Below are positions 1 through 9,648 of a stretch of DNA of 64,000 bases, one piece after another (the first letter of the stretch is position 1; each line of letters opens with the position of its first letter). The stretch covers positions 1 through 64,000 of the forward strand of contig CACMVA010000002.1 of NCBI GenBank assembly GCA_902617045.1, given 5' to 3'. The notes under the pieces are model-generated. The model made no database searches. It was not told where the DNA came from and saw only the letters and a list, made by a program, of their open reading frames with translations. The stretch comes from an uncultured SAR86 cluster bacterium. Lineage in GTDB: Bacteria > Pseudomonadota > Gammaproteobacteria > Magnimaribacterales > D2472. Both the position numbers and the translations under genes were made by a program.

Positions 1-726
<726 letters not shown>

Positions 727-728
727 TA

Positions 729-1712
729 ATGAAATTTAAAGGTTATCTTGTAAGAGAAAACGAAGGGAATTTTAACGGTTCTTTAGAAGATATTGATATA
801 CCAAAACTTGAACAAGGCCGTGTATTAATTAAGGTTCATTACTCATCTTTAAATTATAAAGATGCTCTCGCCGCATCTGGAGCAAAAGGCGTAGCATCTT
901 CTTATCCATTTGTTCCTGGAATAGATGTAGCCGGAGAAATAATTGAATCATCAACCCCAGATTTATCCGTCGGCGATGATGTTATTGCAACAGGATATAA
1001 AATTGGAATGTCTGAATTTGGAGGTTTTGGAGAAATAGTTCATCTTCCAAGCAATTGGGTTATAAAAATGCCGTCTGAGTTAGATCATATGAAGTGTATG
1101 TCATTTGGAACAGCTGGTATTACTGCTGCAGCATGTATAAAAAAAATTGTTGATAATAACTGTTCAAAGAAACTTCCAGTTTTAGTATCTGGTTCCACAG
1201 GTGGTGTTGGCTCAATTTCAGTGGGAATTCTTTCAAAAATTGGATATGAAGTTCATGCAATTTCAGGTAAATCCTCACATTTCGATACTCTTAAAATGAT
1301 GGGAGCTAGTGAAATTTTAGATAGAAATGAATATATGTCAGATCCTATAAAACCCATGGATAGAGCTCAATACTCTGCAGCGGTAGATACTGTTGGTGGA
1401 GACATTTTATCTAAAATGCTAACAATGATTGCAAATCATGGTGTTGTTTCATGCTGTGGAAATGTTGCTGGACCAAAATTCTCTTCATCTGTATTTCCTT
1501 TTATTTTAAGAGGTATTCAGTTAAGTGGAATCGATTCAGCTGAATCATCCATAGAACTAAAAAAAGACTTATGGGAATTATTATCAAATGAATGGTCGCT
1601 TGATCTTTCAAATCAGACGAAAATAGTAAAAATTTCAGAAATTAAAGAAGAAATTGATAAAATTCTAAAAGGTGAACAAATTGGAAGAGTTGTGATACAA
1701 CATGGAGAATAA
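729..1712 (+). CDS. acuI: Acrylyl-CoA reductase / quinone oxidoreductase YhdH family
   Basis: Medium-chain dehydrogenase/reductase of 327 residues, the usual length for the YhdH/AcuI family, which reduces acryloyl-CoA to propionyl-CoA with NADPH. The GroES-like N-terminal domain carries SSLNYKDALAASG and the conserved PGIDVAGEI; the Rossmann domain has VSGSTGGVGS; the end is GEQIGRVVIQ. There are no zinc-binding cysteines, as expected for this branch. In marine bacteria AcuI handles acrylate from DMSP breakdown, but no DMSP lyase is visible here, so the substrate is inferred from the family only. It follows trxB by 2 bases and precedes a mini-protein gene by 2 bases. Confidence 0.88.
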   Translation: MKFKGYLVRENEGNFNGSLEDIDIPKLEQGRVLIKVHYSSLNYKDALAASGAKGVASSYPFVPGIDVAGEIIESSTPDLSVGDDVIATGYKIGMSEFGGFGEIVHLPSNWVIKMPSELDHMKCMSFGTAGITAAACIKKIVDNNCSKKLPVLVSGSTGGVGSISVGILSKIGYEVHAISGKSSHFDTLKMMGASEILDRNEYMSDPIKPMDRAQYSAAVDTVGGDILSKMLTMIANHGVVSCCGNVAGPKFSSSVFPFILRGIQLSGIDSAESSIELKKDLWELLSNEWSLDLSNQTKIVKISEIKEEIDKILKGEQIGRVVIQHGE

Positions 1713-1714
1713 AT

Positions 1715-1846
1715 ATGAAGGATGACTATAAAGAATACTATGAATCAGATGAAGCAAACCTTGATAGCAAAAGCGATGCTAAGGTTATTTTATTTCTAAT
1801 TATTGTTGCTGTTATCGCAATGACTTACTGGGTAGCTGTTCAATAA
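1715..1846 (+). CDS. 43-residue single-pass membrane protein, unknown function
   Basis: Small gene starting 2 bases after the acuI-like stop. The N-terminal half is charged and acidic (begins MKDDYKEYYESDEAN) and the C-terminal half is one hydrophobic helix (VILFLIIVAVIAMTYWVAV), ending AVQ. The layout suggests a tail-anchored or single-pass inner-membrane peptide. The stop is 1 base from the end of the convergent dehydrogenase gene, so the ORF fills the gap exactly, as expected for a real gene in a compact genome. I do not recognise a family. Confidence 0.6.
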   Translation: MKDDYKEYYESDEANLDSKSDAKVILFLIIVAVIAMTYWVAVQ

Positions 1847-1847
1847 T

Positions 1848-2618
1848 TTATCTTGGTTTCATTCTCATTCCAGAATCTAACCTAATTGTTTCACCATTAA
1901 GGTATGTATTTTCTACAATATGAACTGCTAAATCTGCAAATTCATTTGGCTGCCCAAATCTGTGAGGAAATTGAGTAGATTCTAATAAAGGATCTCTTAC
2001 CTTATCTGGTGCTAATTGCATTAGCGGAGTATCAAAAATTCCTGGAGCAATTGTACATACTCTTATGGCATGTCTTGCAAGATCTCTGGCAGCAGTAATA
2101 GTTAATCCAATTACGCCTGCTTTAGATGCACTATATGCTGATTGACCAATTTGACCCTCAATACCTGCAATAGAAGCCGTATTGATAATAACCCCCTTTT
2201 CACCTTTTTCGTCTGGTTCATTTTTATCCATTAATTCAGCTGCTATTCTCATAACATTAAAAGTCCCTACAAGATTTAAGTTAACAATAAATTGGAAGGC
2301 ATCTAATGGATGAGGTGCTTCTTTACCTAATATTCTTCCCGGATATCCAGTTCCAGCACAATTAACTGCAATATGTAGTCCCCCAAAATTATCTTTTATT
2401 TTATTTATAGCCTCCACTACTGGATCCTCTTTCATAATATCGGTAGATATAAACATGACTTTGTCTTCGCCGAGATTATTTATTATTTCTAGAGCCTTGT
2501 CTTCATTTATATCTAATATGACTACTTTTGCGCCTTTAGCCACGTATGCTTCTACGGTAGCCTGTCCTAAACCAGAAGCTCCACCTGTAACTAATGCTAC
2601 TTTGTTATTAAGATCCAT
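1848..2618 (-). CDS. Short-chain dehydrogenase, 3-hydroxyacyl-CoA dehydrogenase type 2-like
   Basis: NAD-dependent SDR of 256 residues. It has the nucleotide motif TGGASGLG (11-18), NCAG (86-89) and the catalytic set Ser149, Tyr162 and Lys166 in YSASK. The arrangement NEPDEKGEKGVIINTAS and the end LNGETIRLDSGMRMKP closely follow the HSD17B10/3-hydroxy-2-methylbutyryl-CoA dehydrogenase group, which oxidises short-chain 3-hydroxyacyl-CoA in isoleucine and fatty acid breakdown. It stands alone on the minus strand, divergent from torF, and its stop nearly touches the mini-gene. The substrate assignment is by family resemblance. Confidence 0.85.
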   Translation of the reverse strand: MDLNNKVALVTGGASGLGQATVEAYVAKGAKVVILDINEDKALEIINNLGEDKVMFISTDIMKEDPVVEAINKIKDNFGGLHIAVNCAGTGYPGRILGKEAPHPLDAFQFIVNLNLVGTFNVMRIAAELMDKNEPDEKGEKGVIINTASIAGIEGQIGQSAYSASKAGVIGLTITAARDLARHAIRVCTIAPGIFDTPLMQLAPDKVRDPLLESTQFPHRFGQPNEFADLAVHIVENTYLNGETIRLDSGMRMKPR

Positions 2619-2680
2619 ATTTACTCCTAAATTTTCTAAAAATTATAACTTTTTTTTATATAAAAAAAATAATTACATAA

Positions 2681-2697
2681 TTGGCACACCAATTGCA
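2681..2697 (+). promoter_or_regulatory. Sigma-54 (RpoN) promoter of torF-glnK-amt
   Basis: TTGGCAC, 5 bases, TTGCA: the -24 GG (2683-2684) and -12 GC (2695-2696) are separated by exactly 10 bases, matching the RpoN consensus TGGCAC-N5-TTGCA. Transcription would start near 2708. A good AGGAG ribosome site lies at 2722-2726 before the torF ATG at 2733. Nitrogen-starvation control through NtrC is expected for glnK-amt operons; I could not see a clear NtrC site in the short upstream spacer. Confidence 0.88.
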
Positions 2698-2732
2698 TAT
2701 ATACAAGTAAGTATATTTAACAGGAGAACTAA

Positions 2733-3667
<935 letters not shown>

Positions 3668-3680
3668 ATAAGGAGAAATT

Positions 3681-4913
3681 ATGGAAGAAATTAAATTTGC
3701 ATTAGATACATTTTATGCCGTTATGGCGGGTGCATTAGTTATGTGGATGGCAGCAGGATTTACTATGCTTGAAGCTGGACTAGTTCAAAAGAAAGATGTA
3801 TCTGAAATTGTTACAAAAAACCTAGGACTATATTCAATAGCATGTATTATGTATTTAGTTTGTGGTTTTGTACTTATGTATCCTGGAGGATCACTAATTG
3901 AAGGTGTAATACCATCAATTGGAACATCTCTAGGATTATCTACTGCATTACCAAATGAAGAAATTGGAATGCCATACGGAATGGATTATTCCCAACAAGC
4001 TGACTTCTTTTTCCAAGTTGTATTCGTAGCTACGGCAATGTCTATTGTATCTGGAGCTGTGGCAGGAAGAATGAAGTTATTACCATTTTTTATATTTGCA
4101 GTCATTTTGACTGGATTTATATATCCTATCCAAGGTTATTGGAACTGGGGTGGTGGTTTCCTAAATGCTATGGGATATTCTGACTACGCTGGCTCAGGTA
4201 CTGTACATTTATGTGGTGCAGCTGCAGCTTTAGGTGTTGTAAGTATATTAGGTCCAAGAAAAGGTAAATATGGATACGACGGATCAGTCAATCCGATGCC
4301 AGGATCAAATATTCCAATGGCAGCATTAGGTGTTTGGATTCTCTGGCTGGGCTGGTTTGGATTCAATGGTGGATCTGAGCTTGCTGTTGCTAGTGAAGGA
4401 AGCGCTATTGCTGTAAGTCAGGTATTTATGAATACAAATATGGCTGCTGCAGGCGGAGTTGTTGCTGCGCTTTTAGTTAGCTTAATCATGACAGGAAAAA
4501 TGGATGTAACAATGGCTATGAATGGTGCAATTGCTGGACTAGTGGCTATTACTGCAGATCCATTAAGTCCTTCTGGTGGTATGGCAGTATTAGTAGGTGC
4601 TATAGGTGGTGTAATTGTTTATTTCTCAATTTTATATCTCGAGAAATCTGGAATTGATGACCCTGTAGGAGCTATTTCTGCTCACGGAACAGTTGGAATC
4701 TTCGGAGTATTAGCAGTTAGCTTTACTGGTGGTGCAAGTTTTGTAACTCAGTTGATAGGTGTATTAGCAATAGCTGGATTCACTTTTATCATGAGTTATC
4801 TAACAACAATGGCTATCAATTCAGTAATGCCAATTAGAGCTACAGATGAAGAACAAGATCTAGGTCTTGATGTTTCTGAGATAGGTATAGAGGCTTATCC
4901 AGAGTTTAAATAA
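3681..4913 (+). CDS. amtB: Ammonium transporter Amt
   Basis: Inner-membrane ammonium channel of 410 residues with about 11 hydrophobic helices. The pore His pair is visible in GSGTVHLCGAAAALG and VGAISAHGTVGIFG; other signatures are the N-terminal GFTMLEAGLVQKK and FGFNGGSELA. It has no cleavable signal peptide. An AGGAG ribosome site precedes the ATG. It is the last gene of the porin-glnK-amt operon and is followed by a strong intrinsic terminator. Confidence 0.96.
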   Translation: MEEIKFALDTFYAVMAGALVMWMAAGFTMLEAGLVQKKDVSEIVTKNLGLYSIACIMYLVCGFVLMYPGGSLIEGVIPSIGTSLGLSTALPNEEIGMPYGMDYSQQADFFFQVVFVATAMSIVSGAVAGRMKLLPFFIFAVILTGFIYPIQGYWNWGGGFLNAMGYSDYAGSGTVHLCGAAAALGVVSILGPRKGKYGYDGSVNPMPGSNIPMAALGVWILWLGWFGFNGGSELAVASEGSAIAVSQVFMNTNMAAAGGVVAALLVSLIMTGKMDVTMAMNGAIAGLVAITADPLSPSGGMAVLVGAIGGVIVYFSILYLEKSGIDDPVGAISAHGTVGIFGVLAVSFTGGASFVTQLIGVLAIAGFTFIMSYLTTMAINSVMPIRATDEEQDLGLDVSEIGIEAYPEFK

Positions 4914-4973
4914 TTTAATTGTAATGACGTCATAGTGCTCCCCCAATAACTAAGTCATAACGTTAAATTTTTT

Positions 4974-5010
4974 AGAGAAGAGTTACGAAAGTAGCTCTTC
5001 TCTTTTTTTA
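4974..5010 (+). terminator. Intrinsic terminator of the torF-glnK-amt operon
   Basis: A 13-bp stem (4974-4986 with 4991-5003, one G-U pair) closed by a GAAA tetraloop is followed by a run of T residues to about 5009. It lies 60 bases after amt and just before the end of the convergent acyltransferase gene. Confidence 0.92.
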
Positions 5011-5024
5011 TTCTTTTTAAAAGT

Positions 5025-6134
5025 CTATATTAAAGAATTGGAATATTGATTAAGAAAATATGGTCTCATATCTTCTGGTATAAGGTTCATTCTATTTTCA
5101 AGATACTCTATTGCTTCATTAATTTCTTTTGGTGAATATTTACTATTGTTATTTTGTTTACCTTGTATTATAGAAGCAGCATAATTTGTAGAATGTGGTT
5201 GATATGATTGTTTTATTGCTTCAGTAATTTGATCAGAACATTCTTCATAAGAATCTGAATCAAAGTGCATTGCTTTACCAATATTTAAATGCACATCTCC
5301 TTTTGAGCCATTAATACCTAGAAAAATGCTTTCCATATCTTCTTTTCTTTCTTTTATGTATTTTTGATTAAGGTCTGTTAGGTACATCTCTTTGGCTTTA
5401 AGTATATCATTAGGATCTTTTTCATAAGATATTGAGACTGGAATAAGATTTAAACTATTAAGATAATCATTTACAGATAATTTTTTTCTTGCGTTCAAAT
5501 GAATCATTTTAATCACTGATGGGTCTGTGTAATCATTACCATCTTTTGATCTACCTTGTTTTTGTGCAATCCAAATAGACTCGTTCTCATTAGCTATTGT
5601 GTTGTGGATAAATTCTGATGCAAGATTTAAGCTTTTATATATATCTCTTTTTGATTTATCACTTCTATCAATAATAAAACTTTTATTTAATCGCATAAGA
5701 TCTGATGCCCACTTCTCACTCAATAAATTATTACCAACTGCGTTATAAGTAGTCTTAAAGTTATTTTGATGCAATGTAAAATTAAGTAATGCTGAATCAA
5801 GGGTTATATCTCGATGGTTTGCTACAAAAAGATATCCTTTATTAGGATCTAAATTTTCGATACCAGTTATTGAAAATTTTTTGATTGAATTCTTTATTAC
5901 TTCAGAGACCACTGCTTCAAATGCATCTTGATACTGACTGACACTTTTTATATTTTTAATTCTATTTTTGAGAACAAGGCTAAGAACTTTTCTTGAAAAA
6001 GGTAGGTATCTTATTTTGTTAAACCTACCTGTAGAAAATAACATTTTTAAAAATCTTCTGTTATTAGATAGATTTATCAAAACTTGATGAACTTCATCAT
6101 CATGATATGGCCTTATAGAATCAAATTTTTTCAC
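5025..6134 (-). CDS. PlsC-like acyltransferase (glycerolipid)
   Basis: 369 residues, longer than ordinary PlsC. The conserved acyltransferase signature appears as VANHRDITLDSALL, followed by IDRSDKSKRDIYKSL and IWIAQKQGRSKDGNDYTDPS, which take the place of motifs II and III of glycerol-phosphate acyltransferases. The catalytic His-Asp spacing reads HX5D rather than the usual HX4D, which I believe is typical of a separate subfamily. No signal peptide and only weak membrane character, so probably a peripheral membrane enzyme adding acyl chains to phospholipid precursors. Divergent from the GDPD gene. Substrate not determinable. Confidence 0.75.
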   Translation of the reverse strand: MKKFDSIRPYHDDEVHQVLINLSNNRRFLKMLFSTGRFNKIRYLPFSRKVLSLVLKNRIKNIKSVSQYQDAFEAVVSEVIKNSIKKFSITGIENLDPNKGYLFVANHRDITLDSALLNFTLHQNNFKTTYNAVGNNLLSEKWASDLMRLNKSFIIDRSDKSKRDIYKSLNLASEFIHNTIANENESIWIAQKQGRSKDGNDYTDPSVIKMIHLNARKKLSVNDYLNSLNLIPVSISYEKDPNDILKAKEMYLTDLNQKYIKERKEDMESIFLGINGSKGDVHLNIGKAMHFDSDSYEECSDQITEAIKQSYQPHSTNYAASIIQGKQNNNSKYSPKEINEAIEYLENRMNLIPEDMRPYFLNQYSNSLI

Positions 6135-6198
6135 TGAAATAGTTAACTTCTCATTAAAGAGACATATTTTACAATATTAACGTATACAATATCGATTA

Positions 6199-6933
6199 AT
6201 GAAAACTTATCTACAATATGATGGTCTTGAGGTACTAGCTCACAGAGGAGGAGCTGAAGAAGCAGCAGAAAATACTCTTGAATCATTTGAATACTCAATA
6301 TCTTTAGGCTGTAAATTCATTGAAACTGATGTGCAAGTGTCCTCTGATGGTATCCCATATATTTTCCATGACAATGATCTCAAAAGAATTTGTGATTTAC
6401 CTTATAAATTTGATAGCCTCTCCAGTCAAGAAATTGATGATTTGAGAATATTTGGTGATCACAAGATTCCTAAATTAGTCGATGCTTTAAATACCTTTCC
6501 TTCAACTTCATTTCAAATAGACTTTAAAACAGACGAAGTTGTAAATCCTGCATTAGAAGTTATATCGAAATCAAATGCCTCTGAAAGAGTCTGTGTGGCA
6601 AGTTTTAATAGCGAAAGATTAAATAATGTTAGATCAACTCATCCGCATTTGTGCATATCCATGGGTCCCAATGAGGTTGCCAAAACGCTGATGTCGAGTT
6701 TTGGTATCTATAGAGGAATCGTTCCTGGTGATTGTCTTCAAATACCTATTAGATATTACGGAGTAAGAATTGTGACAAAAAGATTTGTTAATTACTTAAA
6801 ATCAAAAGGAATCAAAATAATGGTTTGGACAATTAATGATGTTAAAACATTCAATTATTTAATCGATCTTAAAGTTGATGGAATAATTACTGACAAACCA
6901 AAACTTCTATTTGAAACACTTCAAAAATCTTAA
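6199..6933 (+). CDS. Glycerophosphodiester phosphodiesterase (GDPD)
   Basis: 244-residue GDPD/UgpQ-type TIM-barrel enzyme that hydrolyses glycerophosphodiesters to glycerol-3-phosphate and an alcohol. Seen: LAHRGGAEEAAENTLESF with the catalytic HRG and ENT, FIETDVQVSSDG with the metal-binding E/D, and FHDNDL; the C-terminal half has KIMVWTIND and VDGIITDKP. No signal peptide, so cytoplasmic. It can supply glycerol-phosphate and phosphate from lipid headgroups, which fits the phosphate theme further on. Its stop overlaps the end of the convergent small membrane gene by 4 bases. Confidence 0.92.
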   Translation: MKTYLQYDGLEVLAHRGGAEEAAENTLESFEYSISLGCKFIETDVQVSSDGIPYIFHDNDLKRICDLPYKFDSLSSQEIDDLRIFGDHKIPKLVDALNTFPSTSFQIDFKTDEVVNPALEVISKSNASERVCVASFNSERLNNVRSTHPHLCISMGPNEVAKTLMSSFGIYRGIVPGDCLQIPIRYYGVRIVTKRFVNYLKSKGIKIMVWTINDVKTFNYLIDLKVDGIITDKPKLLFETLQKS

Positions 6934-7115
6934 AGATACTTTTTTAAAAATCTTGTGATGACAGCATACATTGGGATTATTATTGCTGTGGTAATAAGTA
7001 ACTCAATACCAGTACTAAAATCAATTAGACTTCTTATAAATGGGGCGATTACAAAGGCTGTTATTGCGCCTAATATGCTATAAAAAATTATTGATTTTAT
7101 GCTAAATAACTTCAT
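6930..7115 (-). CDS. 61-residue two-helix membrane protein, unknown
   Basis: Small integral membrane protein starting at MKLFSIKSIIF; I prefer this ATG at 7115 to an upstream start, because it overlaps the transporter stop by 14 bases in the usual translational-coupling manner. Two hydrophobic segments (about residues 8-24 and 33-52) end in basic RFLKKYL. It follows the UMF1-type transporter and may be an accessory of it; no family recognised. Confidence 0.55.
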   Translation of the reverse strand: MKLFSIKSIIFYSILGAITAFVIAPFIRSLIDFSTGIELLITTAIIIPMYAVITRFLKKYL

Positions 7116-8349
7116 CGGTATCAACAAAATATAAAACAACAATCCCTAATACGAATAAAATTAATAAAGGCAAAAGCATTAATGTTGTATCTTTAAATAT
7201 TGCTAAGAAAATACCTATAAGTGCTGGACCTATAAATGCTGCAGCCTTTCCGAAGGTATTAAATAAACCAAAAAATGCTCCTGCTTTATCAGACGGAATT
7301 AACTTAGCAAATAAGCTACGAGAACTCCCCTGGATGCCTCCTTGAATAAAACCTATTAATCCTGCAAGAATATAAAATTCAATTCCATCAGATAAATTAA
7401 ACGAATATAAAATTAATATGATGTAGATAATAATTGTTATATTTATTACTAATTTATCTCCATATTTTTCAGCAACAAATGCCCACATCAATGTTGAGGG
7501 GAATGCTACGAATTGAACTAAAATTAAAGCAATAATGATTGAGCTTGTATCAAGACCTAGATTTATAGCAAAGGTTGAAGCAAGTGCGATAACAGTATGA
7601 ACGCCATCTATAAATAGAAAAAAAGCAATCAAAAATATGAATGCATTTCTATACTCTGATACAGATTTAAGAGTATTAACAAAATTTCTAAAAGAATCCT
7701 TAAGTACCCTTTGTGATGAATTAACAACTCTTTCTTTGTATGTAATTGATAGAGGTAATAGGAATATTGTCCACCATACAGATACTGTAATAAATGACCA
7801 TCTTATTGCATCAGCTTGCGAACTCAATCCAAACATTTCTGGATAAAGGCTCATCAAAGCATTTACAAGAAAAAGCAACCCTCCTCCAAAATATCCCCAG
7901 GCATACCCGTAACCTGAAATCTTTGAAAATAAATCAGGAGATGAAATTTGAACTAAAATTTTGTCATAAAGAACGTTTGAAGCAGAAAAGAAATAGTTAG
8001 CGATACCAAAAAATACTAAAGCATATAACCAGGATCCAACTTGTAAAAAATATAACAAACCAACGCAAATAATGGATATTGAAACCATTGATATAAACAT
8101 CAATTTAGTAGACTTACTTATATCAGTTATAGCTCCTATGAGAGGTGCAGTGAATAATAAAGTAAGATTTGAAATTACTAGAGTCCAACTTAGATACTCT
8201 GCTGATAAAGTAGAGTCTAATGTAGACGCCCAATATTGATTGTAAAAGATAGGAAAAAACGCTGCTAAAACAGTAGTTGCAAAAGCTGAGTTACCTAGAT
8301 CATAAGATATCCAAGCTTTTATTTCTCTGGATAGTTTTGATTTACTCAA
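7102..8349 (-). CDS. MFS transporter, UMF1/Atg22-like
   Basis: 415-residue membrane protein with about 12 hydrophobic helices. The N-terminus WISYDLGNSAFATTVLAAF and the middle GFIQGGIQGSSRSLFAKLIP are characteristic of the bacterial UMF1 family related to the yeast vacuolar amino-acid effluxer Atg22. The substrate is unknown. It stands at the head of a minus-strand pair with a small membrane protein and is preceded by a 93-base spacer shared with a divergent mini-gene. Confidence 0.85.
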   Translation of the reverse strand: MSKSKLSREIKAWISYDLGNSAFATTVLAAFFPIFYNQYWASTLDSTLSAEYLSWTLVISNLTLLFTAPLIGAITDISKSTKLMFISMVSISIICVGLLYFLQVGSWLYALVFFGIANYFFSASNVLYDKILVQISSPDLFSKISGYGYAWGYFGGGLLFLVNALMSLYPEMFGLSSQADAIRWSFITVSVWWTIFLLPLSITYKERVVNSSQRVLKDSFRNFVNTLKSVSEYRNAFIFLIAFFLFIDGVHTVIALASTFAINLGLDTSSIIIALILVQFVAFPSTLMWAFVAEKYGDKLVINITIIIYIILILYSFNLSDGIEFYILAGLIGFIQGGIQGSSRSLFAKLIPSDKAGAFFGLFNTFGKAAAFIGPALIGIFLAIFKDTTLMLLPLLILFVLGIVVLYFVDTDEVI

Positions 8350-8442
8350 GATTTAATAGTTATGAATTTTATACCATTTTATCTTAAAAAATCGTTTGAA
8401 AAAGAATTAATTTTTGATATATTTTTTTTAAGGGGATTTATT

Positions 8443-8541
8443 ATGGATGACAGTTCAACTTTAAAGTATGGTTCTTATTTTGCTATTGGAATAGGAATTA
8501 TTGTTTTTTTATTAGGTCTAGGCGCTTATATTTATTTTTAA
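8443..8541 (+). CDS. 32-residue single-helix membrane peptide
   Basis: Begins with ATG at 8443 after a good ribosome site (AAGGGG at 8430-8435). The product starts MDDSSTLKYG and continues as one hydrophobic helix (FAIGIGIIVFLLGLGAYIYF). It overlaps the end of the convergent HIT gene by 4 bases. The acidic-head/helix-tail layout resembles the 43-residue peptide at 1715. Reality rests on the ribosome site and on filling the gap; no family recognised. Confidence 0.5.
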   Translation: MDDSSTLKYGSYFAIGIGIIVFLLGLGAYIYF

Positions 8542-8879
8542 CCTGGAGGCCAGTTAAGAGGCCTTCCAGAGATAAGGTGGAGGTGAAGATGAAAAACGCT
8601 TTGTCCTGCTTTTGCGCCATTATTAACAACCAATCTAAAAGTTTCGTCTAATCCAAGCTGATCTGCTATTTTCCCAGCTACAAGCATTAAGTGACCTAAT
8701 ATTTCCTGATCTTCATTTGAAGCATCAGACAATTTAGGAATAACTTTTTTTGGAATAATCAGTAAGTGTGTCGGCGCTTGTGGATTGATATCTTCGATAA
8801 CAATAGAAACGTCATCTTCATAAATAATTTCCGCAGGTATTTCTTTATTAATAATTTTTTCAAATAAAGTTAATGGCAT
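8538..8879 (-). CDS. HIT-family nucleotide hydrolase (HinT-like)
   Basis: 113-residue histidine-triad protein. The active site HLHLHLISGRPL and the end LNWPPG match HinT purine-nucleoside phosphoramidases. I start at MPLTLFEKIINKEIPA (8879) because this is where the family begins; the 11 in-frame codons upstream overlap the previous gene. Cytoplasmic housekeeping enzyme. It is the last gene of a DedA / small membrane protein / HIT run. Confidence 0.92.
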   Translation of the reverse strand: MPLTLFEKIINKEIPAEIIYEDDVSIVIEDINPQAPTHLLIIPKKVIPKLSDASNEDQEILGHLMLVAGKIADQLGLDETFRLVVNNGAKAGQSVFHLHLHLISGRPLNWPPG

Positions 8880-8880
8880 T

Positions 8881-9069
8881 CTAAATGAAGGTTCTAAAGA
8901 ATCTAAATCCAATATAAAAAATTGCTGCCGTCATCAAAATAGCTAAAAGTATGATTAAGAGATCTCTTAAGGTCTGAAGAAATCTACCTTGTCTGCTTGC
9001 TTTGATTAATTGAAATAACAAAAATAAAACTGCTATTGAACTAACTACTAATATAAACATACTTAACAT
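8881..9069 (-). CDS. 62-residue two-helix membrane protein, unknown
   Basis: Starts MLSMFILVVSSIAVLFLLFQ, with a short basic loop (KASRQGRFLQTLRD) and a second helix (LLIILLAILMTAAIFYIGF), ending RFFRTFI. The charged loop predicts a hairpin with both ends on the same side of the inner membrane. Placed 4 bases after dedA and 1 base before the HIT start, so clearly within an operon. Function unknown. Confidence 0.65.
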   Translation of the reverse strand: MLSMFILVVSSIAVLFLLFQLIKASRQGRFLQTLRDLLIILLAILMTAAIFYIGFRFFRTFI

Positions 9070-9073
9070 ATTT

Positions 9074-9577
9074 TTATCCTATTAAAGATCCGACTCCTGT
9101 TACCAGTAATGCTAAGGCAATTCCCCAACATGTACATGCGATGACATCAGCAATATAAAATCTTACAGCTTTTAGATCAGAAATACCAAGCAAAAAAGGA
9201 ACAATAGGCCTTATGGCAGGAACAAATCTACCCAAAATTACAGTGTATTGTCCTGTTTTATCTAAAAATTTTTGAGCTCTTTTTATTGTCTTTTCTCTTT
9301 TAGAAATGAATTTAGTTGCTAACAAGCTTGGACCAACAGTTTTCCCAAAAAAGAAGCCAGAAACATCACCCAAATGAGCGCCAAGCATTGCAACCATTAC
9401 AATTGTGTATAAAGGTAATAGCTCCATATTGAAAACAAAAATGCATACTGAAAACAAAATAGCACTTGAAACAATAATGCCAGATAAAATAAACGATTCC
9501 ATAAAAGCAAACATAAATATAGCAATCCAAGCTAATTCATTATTATTACTAAGAAAAGACTCTATATTTTCAAACAT
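9074..9577 (-). CDS. DedA-family membrane protein
   Basis: 167-residue inner-membrane protein of the DedA/VTT family, whose members have been linked to undecaprenyl-phosphate or lipid scrambling and proton-motive-force homeostasis. Visible are HLGDVSGFFFGKTVG and the re-entrant-loop signature GRFVPAIRPIVPFLLG with its conserved Arg and Pro residues. A little shorter than E. coli DedA proteins (about 200). First gene of the minus-strand run leading to the HIT protein. Confidence 0.88.
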   Translation of the reverse strand: MFENIESFLSNNNELAWIAIFMFAFMESFILSGIIVSSAILFSVCIFVFNMELLPLYTIVMVAMLGAHLGDVSGFFFGKTVGPSLLATKFISKREKTIKRAQKFLDKTGQYTVILGRFVPAIRPIVPFLLGISDLKAVRFYIADVIACTCWGIALALLVTGVGSLIG

Positions 9578-9648
9578 ATGTACCTAAAAAGAGATATTTT
9601 ACTTCAATATATTTAAGGTGTGATATAAATTAAACTAAATAATTGCTT

